A stretch of 64,000 bases of DNA, taken from NCBI RefSeq assembly GCF_008123425.1, contig NZ_VSSS01000014.1:1-64000 (forward strand). The letters are read 5' to 3'. Both the position numbers and the translations under genes were made by a program. Below are positions 43,212 to 52,036 of the stretch, piece by piece. This DNA comes from Bradyrhizobium rifense. GTDB lineage: Bacteria > Pseudomonadota > Alphaproteobacteria > Rhizobiales > Xanthobacteraceae. The stretch's first letter is position 1; every line of letters starts with the position of its first letter. The notes beneath the pieces are model-generated. The model was not told the DNA's origin, ran no database searches, and worked only from the letters and a program-made list of their open reading frames with translations.

Positions 43212-46060
43212 GCGGTCGGCAGGGGACAGTCTTCAGCTTCGGCCCCTTTGAACTGTCAATCGCAAACAGACTTTTGACGAACGACACGAAAGTCGTGCCG
43301 CTGGGCGCGCGTGCCATGGATCTCCTCATCGTCCTGGTGGAGCAGGCAACCAAGGTTGTCGGCAGGAGGACGCTGATCGAACGTGTTTGGCCGGAGAGGG
43401 GCGCTGAGCAAGCCAGTTTGCGTGTCCATATCTCGGCGCTGCGGAAGGCGCTCGATCAAAGCGACCCCGGCAGGCGATATATCGCCAATATACCCGGGCG
43501 AGGGTACAGTTTTGTCGTGCCGGTCACTTCACGTGACTCCCAAGCATCGGAGAATCCCAAGGGGCCTTCGAGGGCCCGAGTGCCTGCGCGCTTGATGCGG
43601 ATGCTTGGGCGAGAAGACGCCGTGGCCGAGATCCAGGCGAAGCTGGCCGAGCAGAAATTTGTCACGATCGTTGGGCCTGGCGGCGTCGGCAAGACCACGG
43701 TGGCCGTTGCAGTCGTCCATGAAATGGGCGCAGTTTTCGACGGCCAGGTTCTTTTCATTGACCTCAGTGCGCTCGGCGAGTCTTCACTCGTCGCGCCAGC
43801 CATCGCCACGTCACTCGGCATGTCGGTGCAGACAGCCAATGTCGTACCTATCTTGATCGATCGTCTGCGGGAAAGGCCAATGCTCGTCGTGCTCGATTGT
43901 TGCGAGCATCTGATCGCCGGAGCCGCGGCCGTCGCGGAGGAACTGGTTCGCCGTGTCCCGACATTGCATTTGCTCGCGACCAGCCGGGAGGCCATGCGCG
44001 TCGAGGGGGAGCATGTCTACGAACTCGGTGGGCTTGAATGCCCTCCGGATGACAGCAACCTGTCGGCGCGGGACGTGCTGCGATACCCATCCGTTCAGCT
44101 GCTGATCGATCGTGTGCGGGCCGTGCGAAGTGACTTCGAGCTGGCGGATGCGGACGCGCCGATTGCCGCGGCAATCTGCCGGCGGCTTGATGGTATTCCG
44201 TTGGCCGTCGAACTAGCGGCCTGCCGGGTCGATATATTCGGCCTTGGCAAGACGGCAAGCCTGCTCGACGAACGACTGAACCTGTCATGGGTGGGGCGCC
44301 GAACCGCCCCGTCCAGGCATCAGACGTTGAACGCCACGTTGGAGTGGAGCTACGATCTGCTCGGCGAGGCCGAGAAGCGCATCTTGAATCGGCTCAGCGT
44401 ATTTGCCGGTGGCTTCACGTTCGAAGCGGCAGTCGCCGTTGTGGCTGACGAGGCGGTGGATGAAGCAAATGTATCGGATTGCATTTGGGAGCTTCGTTCG
44501 AAATCGATGATTGCCGCTCAGGGACAGGACGGGCGGCTGCGCTTGCTTGACCCTACCCTCGCGTTTGCCTTGCAACGACTGGCCAGGAGCGAGGAGCAGG
44601 ACCTTTTTCGCCGCCGTCACGCTCTCTATTTCACAGATCTGTTCAGACAGGGGGCCGCGATGGACATATCGGGTTGGCCCAAGGCGCTCGGGATCGAGGT
44701 CGACAATCTCAGAGCCGCCCTGAATTGGGCATTTTCCGCCAAGGGCGATACGAGGATCGGCGTTGAACTCGCCGCGGCATCGGCAAGCGCCTGGATGGGC
44801 ATGGCGCTGCTCACCGAATGCGTGGAATGGATGAGAAAGGCGATAAGCCATCTCGACGACATGAATTCTGGCACGCGACAGGAGATGGTCCTCCAGTCGG
44901 CCCTCGCGAGTTGCGTGATGTTCACGGGCGGTATGACGGAAAAATCATACGCGACATGGGCCAAGGCGCTGCTTCTCGCCGAGGGCCTCAACGACGTCGA
45001 CTATCAGATGGACGCTGTGCTTGTGTTGTGGGCGCACGAGTTGCGTGTTCCGAACTATCCGCAAGCGATCGCGCTTGCGGACCGGGGCGGCACTTTTTCG
45101 GAAGGAACAGGCCGGATCGGCGCCATCGCCACGGCAAACTATATGCGGGGCATCGCGTACTACCATGTCGGCCGCATTGCGGAAGCACAAGGCCTGCTGG
45201 AATTGTCGCTGCATCGTGATGACGAGGCTGCGCGACAATTGCTGATCAAGCGGTTTGGCTATGATCGCAAGGTCGACAATCTGGCCGGTCTTGCGACGCT
45301 GGCGTGGTTGCGCGGCTCTCCGGACCAGGCCCGCAGATTCAATCAGATGGCGGTCGCCGAGGCGCGCCAATCCAATCTGACCGTGAACCTTTGCGGCGCG
45401 CTGACCTTTGCGGGCCTCATCGCGTATTTCACAAATCCGGATGACGGCGAAGCCGAGGCACTCCTGGACGAGCTCGTCACCCATGCCGGGAAATTCGCTC
45501 TGCACAACTATCAGGGGCTCGGTCTCGGGATGCAGGCTCTCTACGAAGTCAGGCGAGGAGGGCAAATCAGTGCTGCCTCCGCCATGCTTGACTCAGGTCT
45601 CGAGAAACTGTCCGCGGCACGCTACGGAATTTTCGACTGGTTCTTGCAGGCGGAGTTTGCGATGTGCATGGCCCTCGCGGGCCGATCGAGGGAAGCGCTT
45701 GATGTGTTCGAACGGGCGAAGATCGATCTCGACGAAAGCCGATGGTACGGCCCGGAGCTACACCGTATCAGAGGCGAGCTGGCGCTGAGCTGCGGCGAGG
45801 GATTGGCGGTCGGGAGGCAATACTTCCAGCGCGCGTTCGAGCTTGCAAACAGGCAAGCGAGCTTGTCGTGGGCGCTCAGGGCGGCGACGAGTCTCGCGAT
45901 TGCCGAAGAGTCGACGGGGCGAAAAGAGGCCGCGAGACAGGTGCTGCAAGCGACTTGCTCGAAGTTCCGGGAGGATTTCGAGACGTTCGATCTGCGGCTG
46001 GCCAGGCAGGCGCTGAACGGTTCACACCGGCGTGATGGCATCGCAAATTCGGTGCCGTGA
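43208..46060 (+). CDS. Winged-helix STAND ATPase regulator 1
   Basis: A 950-residue regulator. Residues about 5-100 are an OmpR-type winged helix (FGPFELSIANRLL, SLRVHISALRKALD, YIANIPGRGYSF). A STAND/NB-ARC-like NTPase follows, with Walker A GPGGVGKTT (about 155), Walker B VVLDCCEHL (about 226) and the sensor LLATSREAMRV. The remaining 550 residues are helical, TPR-like repeats, probably the signal-sensing and oligomerisation part. There is no membrane segment. It is translationally coupled to the AraC gene and followed by a paralogue after 117 bp. Such proteins resemble CadC/DnrI-like ATPase activators; no target is known. Confidence 0.88.
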   Translation: MSGRQGTVFSFGPFELSIANRLLTNDTKVVPLGARAMDLLIVLVEQATKVVGRRTLIERVWPERGAEQASLRVHISALRKALDQSDPGRRYIANIPGRGYSFVVPVTSRDSQASENPKGPSRARVPARLMRMLGREDAVAEIQAKLAEQKFVTIVGPGGVGKTTVAVAVVHEMGAVFDGQVLFIDLSALGESSLVAPAIATSLGMSVQTANVVPILIDRLRERPMLVVLDCCEHLIAGAAAVAEELVRRVPTLHLLATSREAMRVEGEHVYELGGLECPPDDSNLSARDVLRYPSVQLLIDRVRAVRSDFELADADAPIAAAICRRLDGIPLAVELAACRVDIFGLGKTASLLDERLNLSWVGRRTAPSRHQTLNATLEWSYDLLGEAEKRILNRLSVFAGGFTFEAAVAVVADEAVDEANVSDCIWELRSKSMIAAQGQDGRLRLLDPTLAFALQRLARSEEQDLFRRRHALYFTDLFRQGAAMDISGWPKALGIEVDNLRAALNWAFSAKGDTRIGVELAAASASAWMGMALLTECVEWMRKAISHLDDMNSGTRQEMVLQSALASCVMFTGGMTEKSYATWAKALLLAEGLNDVDYQMDAVLVLWAHELRVPNYPQAIALADRGGTFSEGTGRIGAIATANYMRGIAYYHVGRIAEAQGLLELSLHRDDEAARQLLIKRFGYDRKVDNLAGLATLAWLRGSPDQARRFNQMAVAEARQSNLTVNLCGALTFAGLIAYFTNPDDGEAEALLDELVTHAGKFALHNYQGLGLGMQALYEVRRGGQISAASAMLDSGLEKLSAARYGIFDWFLQAEFAMCMALAGRSREALDVFERAKIDLDESRWYGPELHRIRGELALSCGEGLAVGRQYFQRAFELANRQASLSWALRAATSLAIAEESTGRKEAARQVLQATCSKFREDFETFDLRLARQALNGSHRRDGIANSVP

Positions 46061-46177
46061 CGGGCTTGTTGCTGAAAGGAGTTTCGTTTAACAATTGATC
46101 GGTTGACGTGCGTTTGCGCAAGACTGACGGCGAACGGTGCGATAACCAAATCGTCGACGGTCTTGGCGGAATTATTC

Positions 46178-49057
46178 ATGTCAGTCCAGCCAATTGGCTC
46201 ACCAAGTGCAATCCGGCTTCGGTTTGGCCCGTTCGAGCTGAATGTCGCAGAACGGTCTCTCAGCAAGGCGGACCGGGTCATTCCCTTGGGTGGCAGAGCC
46301 TACGATATCCTGCTCGCCTTGCTTGAAAACGCCGGTGACGTCGTCCCGAAGTCCGAACTGATCGCCAGGGCATGGCCTGACGTAACGGTCGAGGAAGGCA
46401 GTCTTCGCGTCCATCTATCGGGGCTGCGCAAGACGCTGGGTGACGGTCAATTCGGTAACAAATACATCGCGAACATCCAGGGCCGCGGCTATAGCTTCAT
46501 TGCGCCGGTCACGCCGCTTCCCGCGGCCCGCGACAGCGGTGACGCATCCTTGGGATTGTCCAACCTGCCGCCGGCACTGGGCCGCATGGTTGGGCGCAAT
46601 AACGTGATCCTCGAGATTCGGCGTTTGCTGGAGACGGAACATCGCCTGATCACGATTCTGGGTGCAGGGGGCATCGGCAAGACGACGGTTGCCCTGTCTG
46701 TGGCGCACGGGGCGCTGGCGGACTTTCCGGGGTCTGTATTTTTTGTCGATCTTTCGATGGTGACCGGCAAGGAGCAAGTCATCGGTGCTGTCGCTTCCGC
46801 GGTCGGGCTCGCCCCGCAGCTGGTCGATTCGAGGGCGGCGTTGCTCAATTTCCTGAGCGCTCGCAGGGCGCTCGTCGTTCTCGACAGTTGCGAGCATCTT
46901 GTCGAGAGAACCGCGGAGATCGCCGACTATATTTTCCAGAATACCAGTGACGTCTACGTACTCGCGACCAGCAGGGAGACCTTGCGCGTTCCCGGCGAGC
47001 GCGTACTTCATCTTTGTCCACTGGACTGCCCGCCAGAGCAGCCGCGACCGACTGCGTCAGAGGTGCTTGCTTATCCGGCAGCACGGTTGTTCGCCGAACG
47101 AGTCAGTGCTCGCCGAGGCAGCTTTTCGCTCAGTGACGACGAAGCCCCCATGGTTGCCGAGATTTGCCGCAAGCTCGACGGCATCGCCCTGGCCATCGAA
47201 CTCGCCGCTGGAAGGGCCGCCGTTTTCGGCGTCAGAAGTACCGTGGCAAGATTGGGGTCTCGCCTCGATCTGCTGAAGTCCGGTCGCCGGACGGCAAATC
47301 CGCGGCATCAGACGCTCAAGGCAACGCTGGACTGGAGCCACGATCATCTGTCCGAGCTCGAACGAATCGTGCTGCGCCGTGTCGCGATCTTCATCGGGCA
47401 TTTTTCGCTGGAAGCGGCGTGTACGGTTGCAGAGCAGGAGGGAATTGGCCGGTCCGAGATCGAGGGGACGATCGAAAATCTGGTCAACAAATCGCTCGTT
47501 GTGGCGTGGCCCAGCTATCGGCGGATGCTTTACCGATTGCTCGACACCACGCGCTCCTATGCCTTGGAGAAACTCGCCGCAAGCGGTGAACATAATTGGG
47601 TGGCGGCGTGTCATGCGAGCTATTTGAGCCGATCATTGGATGGCACCCGCAGCAACCTTTTCGATCTGGAACCCGGACAATCTCTGGCAGATACGATCCA
47701 GCACTATCTCGGGGATATCCGTGCCGCGCTGGAATGGGCCTTTGGTCCCGATGGAAACGATGGCGCCGCCATCCGGATGGCGGCGGCCGCCTCGCAATTG
47801 CTTCTGGCTAAGTCGCTTTTCATGGAGTGCCGGGATTGGATGGAGAGGGCGATCGATCGAATTGGTACGGACTGCGACCCGCGCGATCAGATGGAAATCC
47901 ACGCCTCTCTTGCCTTGTCGCTGATGTTCACTGCCGGGAACAGCGAGCGGGTTCGCGATGCCTTCAATTCGGCGCTGGCGTTCGCTGAGCAGCGCGAGGA
48001 TGCCTACCAGCAACTGCGCCTTCTCAGCGGGCTGTCGATGTATCTTCATCGTACGATCGATGCGGCGGGTAGTCTTGAAGTTGCGCGACGCGCGGAGTCT
48101 GTTGCGAGCAAGACCGGAAATCCGGAAGACGCTGCGCTTGTGGATTCGATGCTGGGATCGGCGTATTACATGCTTGCGGACCACGTCCGCGCGCCGAAAT
48201 ACCTCGAGCGAGCCCTGCACGGGGCCCCGGCTTCCCGGCGGTTCAACGCAACTCAATATCTGTTTGATCTGCGCACGACTTCTCTGTTCAACCTTACCAG
48301 ATCGCATTGGTTCGCGGGCAATCTCGACAGGGCCTCCAATTATGCTGCAAGAGCGGTCGAGGAGGCGGAGAAGTCGGATCATCCGATCGCCCTGTGTCGC
48401 GCTCTTATTCTGACGATGCCGCTCTATTTCTGGGTCGACGATTTGGCCGAGGCCGAGCGGAATCTCTCTGCGCTCGAGCTCACCTCCGAGAAATATTCAT
48501 TGGAGCCGTTTCGCGCCGTCGCCCTGGGACTTCGCGGACGTTATCTGGTCCGTGTCGGTCAGATGGCGGACGGCATGTGTCATTTGCGGAACAGCTTGGA
48601 CAAGCTCCGGGCGCTCCGATACGAAATGCTTGTAACCGATTTTGTTTCCGAGCTGGCGATCGGTCTCGCAAGACAAAACGAGCCCGCGGAAGCGCTGGCT
48701 CTCATCGACGGTTCGATCGCCACGCAGATCGGATCGAACAGGCCTCTTCACCTTCCGGCGCTGTTGCTGGCGAAGGGTTCGGCCCTTTTGTCAGGCGAGC
48801 CCCAACAGCGTGATCTGGCTATGGCGTCTTTCGAGGAGGCGATGACGCTGGCAGGGCAGCAATCCGCGCTGTCGTTCGAACTGCGGGCGGGATTGGAGCT
48901 TGCGCGGCTTTGGATGGACCGGGGGCAGATCCGAAAAGCCCATGGTCTCGTTGGCGCTGTTTACGGCCGGTTTACCGAGGGCTTCGAAACGCCGGATCTC
49001 GTGTCGGCGAGGCGGCTCCTCGAGCAGACGCGGGTTCGTGCGCGGCGAGCCGGATGA
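46178..49057 (+). CDS. Winged-helix STAND ATPase regulator 2
   Basis: A 959-residue paralogue of the preceding gene with the same order: winged helix (FGPFELNVAERSLSKADRVI, LRVHLSGLRKTLGDGQFG, IQGRGYSFIAPV), NTPase with Walker A GAGGIGKTT (about residue 162), Walker B VVLDSCEHLVER (about 231) and VLATSRETLRV, then a long helical TPR-like region (LSVYLHRTIDAAGSLEVARRA-type helices). The start at 46178 (MSVQPIGSPSAIRL) directly precedes the winged helix; upstream open sequence to 46103 is unsupported. It shares the DGQFGNKYIANIQGRGYSF region almost exactly with regulator 3, so those two are closer relatives than regulator 1. Confidence 0.88.
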   Translation: MSVQPIGSPSAIRLRFGPFELNVAERSLSKADRVIPLGGRAYDILLALLENAGDVVPKSELIARAWPDVTVEEGSLRVHLSGLRKTLGDGQFGNKYIANIQGRGYSFIAPVTPLPAARDSGDASLGLSNLPPALGRMVGRNNVILEIRRLLETEHRLITILGAGGIGKTTVALSVAHGALADFPGSVFFVDLSMVTGKEQVIGAVASAVGLAPQLVDSRAALLNFLSARRALVVLDSCEHLVERTAEIADYIFQNTSDVYVLATSRETLRVPGERVLHLCPLDCPPEQPRPTASEVLAYPAARLFAERVSARRGSFSLSDDEAPMVAEICRKLDGIALAIELAAGRAAVFGVRSTVARLGSRLDLLKSGRRTANPRHQTLKATLDWSHDHLSELERIVLRRVAIFIGHFSLEAACTVAEQEGIGRSEIEGTIENLVNKSLVVAWPSYRRMLYRLLDTTRSYALEKLAASGEHNWVAACHASYLSRSLDGTRSNLFDLEPGQSLADTIQHYLGDIRAALEWAFGPDGNDGAAIRMAAAASQLLLAKSLFMECRDWMERAIDRIGTDCDPRDQMEIHASLALSLMFTAGNSERVRDAFNSALAFAEQREDAYQQLRLLSGLSMYLHRTIDAAGSLEVARRAESVASKTGNPEDAALVDSMLGSAYYMLADHVRAPKYLERALHGAPASRRFNATQYLFDLRTTSLFNLTRSHWFAGNLDRASNYAARAVEEAEKSDHPIALCRALILTMPLYFWVDDLAEAERNLSALELTSEKYSLEPFRAVALGLRGRYLVRVGQMADGMCHLRNSLDKLRALRYEMLVTDFVSELAIGLARQNEPAEALALIDGSIATQIGSNRPLHLPALLLAKGSALLSGEPQQRDLAMASFEEAMTLAGQQSALSFELRAGLELARLWMDRGQIRKAHGLVGAVYGRFTEGFETPDLVSARRLLEQTRVRARRAG

Positions 49058-49068
49058 AAGGCGAAGCG

Positions 49069-51819
49069 TTATCGCGTGGTGACAATGCCCAGGGTCTGCG
49101 CGCGTGACACGGCCTGCGCGCGCTTCTCCACACCCAGCTTGCTGAAAACGCTCTTGAGGTGCGACTTCACGGTCTCGGGACCGATATCGAGGCTTCGGGC
49201 GATTTCCTTGTTTGACAATCCATCCGCGATCCGCGTGAGAATGTCGGTCTCGCGACGGCTCAATGCGCCGAGAATCCGTGCGCTCGAACTCGGCGCCGAG
49301 CGATCCTGTCGTGCGCGCTGGAGGCCCGTCGCGAGACGATCGACGTAGGGGATCAGGTCCGCCTTGAGGTTTCCTCCCTCCCGGGTCGCCCGGAGAAGCT
49401 CTGAAATGGCTGGCCCCTCGTCGAGCACGGTCTGATAGAGACCGGCCGCCGCACACGCGGCAAGCACGCGACGAAACCGGCTCACAGCCTCCGCGGCCTT
49501 GCCCGCGCTGAGCTGAACTGCCGACTGACGGATCGCAATGCAGATCAGGAATTGACGGTGTTCCATGGCTTCGGCTTCGTGCTGCAATTGTTGCAGGATT
49601 GAAATGGCCTCGTCCGGGCGAGCTTGCTGGCCCAGCAAATGAGCGCGGGTCAATCTGTGGTACCATCCAATCTCCGACCAGGCGCCAGGCCTCGGTGCGG
49701 GGTATTTGAGTGCCAGGCGTTCGAGGCGATCGACGCAGGCGGCGGCTTCATCCAGCCGGCCATCGTTCAAATAGAGCCGTGCCTGCTCGGCGATCACGCC
49801 GGCCGAGAGCCTCCCCCAATCCCGCGCGACGCCGAGATTTTCGGCGCGCTCCAACAGAGTGCGCGCCCGCTCGAAGTTCATCCGCGCCGCGGCGACCCGG
49901 GAGATCACGAAATAGGTGCTCCACACGCAGTCGAGCATCGTCCCCGAGTTGATCAGCGGGACGCGATCGATCACCCAGGCTTCCGCCTCATCGAGCAGGC
50001 CTTGCTCGTACTTCATTCGCGCGATCAGGCTTGCGGGCAAGGCCGCGGCAACCGAATTCGGCCCGACATCCTGCTCGGCGATCCGAAAACCCTCGCGGTA
50101 GTGCTCGTCTGCCGCCGCCAGACGTATCTGCCGCTCTTCTGCGAGCCCGTTCAGGCAGTGTCGGTACACCGAAGCAAATACGTTTCTGCGATCCTCCTCG
50201 ACCGAATAGGGTATCCAGGGTGTTGCATGGAACTGCTTGAGGTTGCCCGCCTTCATATGACTGAAGCGAACGACGTTTGAGGCGACGTTCGCGGTCCAGG
50301 GATCGGACGAACGATTCACGCAATCCTGTGCCAGAGGCAGCGGGCTCTCGCTGTCATCCTTCAGCGCGATGGCGACCGAGCGAATCGCCTGGCATTCGCA
50401 CAGCAAGTTGCCATCGGGCAGTGGCGTTGCCGCGATATCGACTTCGATGTCGGCCGCGAGCTTCAGGGCCTCCTCAAAGCGAAGCGCGAGCGCCAATCCC
50501 CAGGCGATCGCCAACCGGACCTCGCACTGTCCTCGCATGAGTTCGTCGGGAAATTGGCGCTGCCATTCCAGAAGGGTGAAGAGATCGCCTCGCTTGATCA
50601 AGGCCATCGCGCAATTGTTGATCCAGCCGATCGCACGATCGGAAGCGCCGGCCGCAATCGCGTGCTGAACCGCCTCGGTCCACAATTCATGAGAGGCATA
50701 CCATAGCGCCGCACGCCCGTGCAGTTCAGGAATCTCGAGGCCGCGATCCGCCTCCAGCCGCTGTCTCAGATACTCGGCAAGCAGCGTGTGATAGCGAAAC
50801 CAGACACCGTCATTGTCGAGTGGCGTGAGCAGCATTTGGCGCTGGGCAAGGGATGCCAGGATTATGCGGCTCGAGCTCGAGCCCGTTACCGCCTCGCACA
50901 GGGGGCCGGAGAGCCTGTCAAGAACGGCCGTTCGCAACATGAAGTCGACCAGTTCGGCCGGGAGCCCATCCAGCATCTCGGTCAGGTAGGTGGCGATTGG
51001 ACGCTGCGAACCCGAGAGATTGTGGACATACTCTCTTAGACCGGATCCGGACTGCGAAGGCATGGAGGAGATAATTCGAAGCGCCGCGGGCCACCCTTCG
51101 GTCTTGCGTTGCAGGAGTTGGACGTCGGGGATTTCCAGGACCCCGGGCTTGGTGCCGTCCAGAAATGCCTTTGTCTCCTGCATGTCGAACCGCAGCGCTT
51201 CGGCGTCGATCTCGATCAGCTGGTTCTGAGCGCGCAAGGTCGCGAGCGGCAGCGGAGGTTCGGTACGCGTCGTCAGCACCACATGACAGTGGGACGGTGC
51301 GTGCTTCAGAAAATACGCAACGGTCTGATGGATGCGGGAAGCGCTGACCCAGTGATAGTCCTCGAGAAACAAGTAAACATCATCCTCGATCTCGGCCAGA
51401 TCGTTGATCAGGCTCGACAGGATCGCCGTTGGGTCGATCAGATTGTTCTCGAGAATCAGCCCGATCGCGCCGGCGCCGACGCCCGGGCAGGCGTGGTGCA
51501 GGGCCTGCGAAACGTAAAACAGAAACCGAGTGGCCTCGTCGTCGTCCGGATCAATCGTCAGCCACGCAACGGCATTGCCGTCTTGCTCGAGCGTCTCGGC
51601 CCAGGTGGCGGCCAGTGAGCTCTTGCCGAAGCCGGCCGGAGCCTTGATGACGCCAAGTCGCTTGGCCAGAAGCTCGGACAAGATGGCGAGGAGCCGGGGG
51701 CGCGCGACCAGCCCGCCGAACCGTGCCGGCAAGATCTTGGTCGCGAGAAATGGCAGCTGTCCCCCGCCGGGCAAGGGGCCCGTTCCATGAGCCGGATGGC
51801 TGGAGTGCGGCTGAATCAA
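49069..51819 (-). CDS. MalT-type LuxR-family STAND regulator
   Basis: A 916-residue regulator transcribed against its neighbours. The N-terminus (ATKILPARFGGLVARPRLL) and Walker A APAGFGKSS, Walker B VYLFLEDYHWV and LTTRTEPPLPLATLRAQ follow MalT/STAND order. A long helical repeat region comes next, and the C-terminus is a LuxR-type helix-turn-helix (LSRRETDILTRIADGLSNKEI, GPETVKSHLKSVFSKLGV). MalT-family proteins are ATP-dependent activators that need an inducer. The first possible codon is TTG at 51819 with a close GGGGAG; no better start is seen. The 217-bp gap to the divergent regulator 3 is rich in C/G runs. Confidence 0.88.
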   Translation of the reverse strand: MIQPHSSHPAHGTGPLPGGGQLPFLATKILPARFGGLVARPRLLAILSELLAKRLGVIKAPAGFGKSSLAATWAETLEQDGNAVAWLTIDPDDDEATRFLFYVSQALHHACPGVGAGAIGLILENNLIDPTAILSSLINDLAEIEDDVYLFLEDYHWVSASRIHQTVAYFLKHAPSHCHVVLTTRTEPPLPLATLRAQNQLIEIDAEALRFDMQETKAFLDGTKPGVLEIPDVQLLQRKTEGWPAALRIISSMPSQSGSGLREYVHNLSGSQRPIATYLTEMLDGLPAELVDFMLRTAVLDRLSGPLCEAVTGSSSSRIILASLAQRQMLLTPLDNDGVWFRYHTLLAEYLRQRLEADRGLEIPELHGRAALWYASHELWTEAVQHAIAAGASDRAIGWINNCAMALIKRGDLFTLLEWQRQFPDELMRGQCEVRLAIAWGLALALRFEEALKLAADIEVDIAATPLPDGNLLCECQAIRSVAIALKDDSESPLPLAQDCVNRSSDPWTANVASNVVRFSHMKAGNLKQFHATPWIPYSVEEDRRNVFASVYRHCLNGLAEERQIRLAAADEHYREGFRIAEQDVGPNSVAAALPASLIARMKYEQGLLDEAEAWVIDRVPLINSGTMLDCVWSTYFVISRVAAARMNFERARTLLERAENLGVARDWGRLSAGVIAEQARLYLNDGRLDEAAACVDRLERLALKYPAPRPGAWSEIGWYHRLTRAHLLGQQARPDEAISILQQLQHEAEAMEHRQFLICIAIRQSAVQLSAGKAAEAVSRFRRVLAACAAAGLYQTVLDEGPAISELLRATREGGNLKADLIPYVDRLATGLQRARQDRSAPSSSARILGALSRRETDILTRIADGLSNKEIARSLDIGPETVKSHLKSVFSKLGVEKRAQAVSRAQTLGIVTTR

Positions 51820-51845
51820 GGGCTCCCCCTAACCACGTCGGTCCT

Positions 51846-51861
51846 CCCCCCATTCGGGGGA
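51846..51861. promoter_or_regulatory. C-run/G-run inverted repeat between MalT-type and STAND genes
   Basis: CCCCC-ATTC-GGGGG forms a short inverted repeat in the divergent gap, and a second minus-strand G-run (GGGGGAG) lies close to the MalT-type start. MalT-type activators bind G-rich motifs of the GGGGA(T/G)GAGG kind, so a local target site is conceivable. The match is loose. Confidence 0.3.
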
Positions 51862-52036
51862 TGCAAACAATGGCGAAAGTGTACGATCTCTGTCAGCGAG
51901 AGGGAAGCGCCGGGCATTGTCGGTTGTGTGCAGTCCGCACGCCGGTCGCCGCGTGCTGGTCCCTTCAGATCCGCGCGTGGAGCCGAAAGCAAGCTGATGT
52001 CTATCAAGAACGCACGCTTGGGTTTCGCGCGGAGCA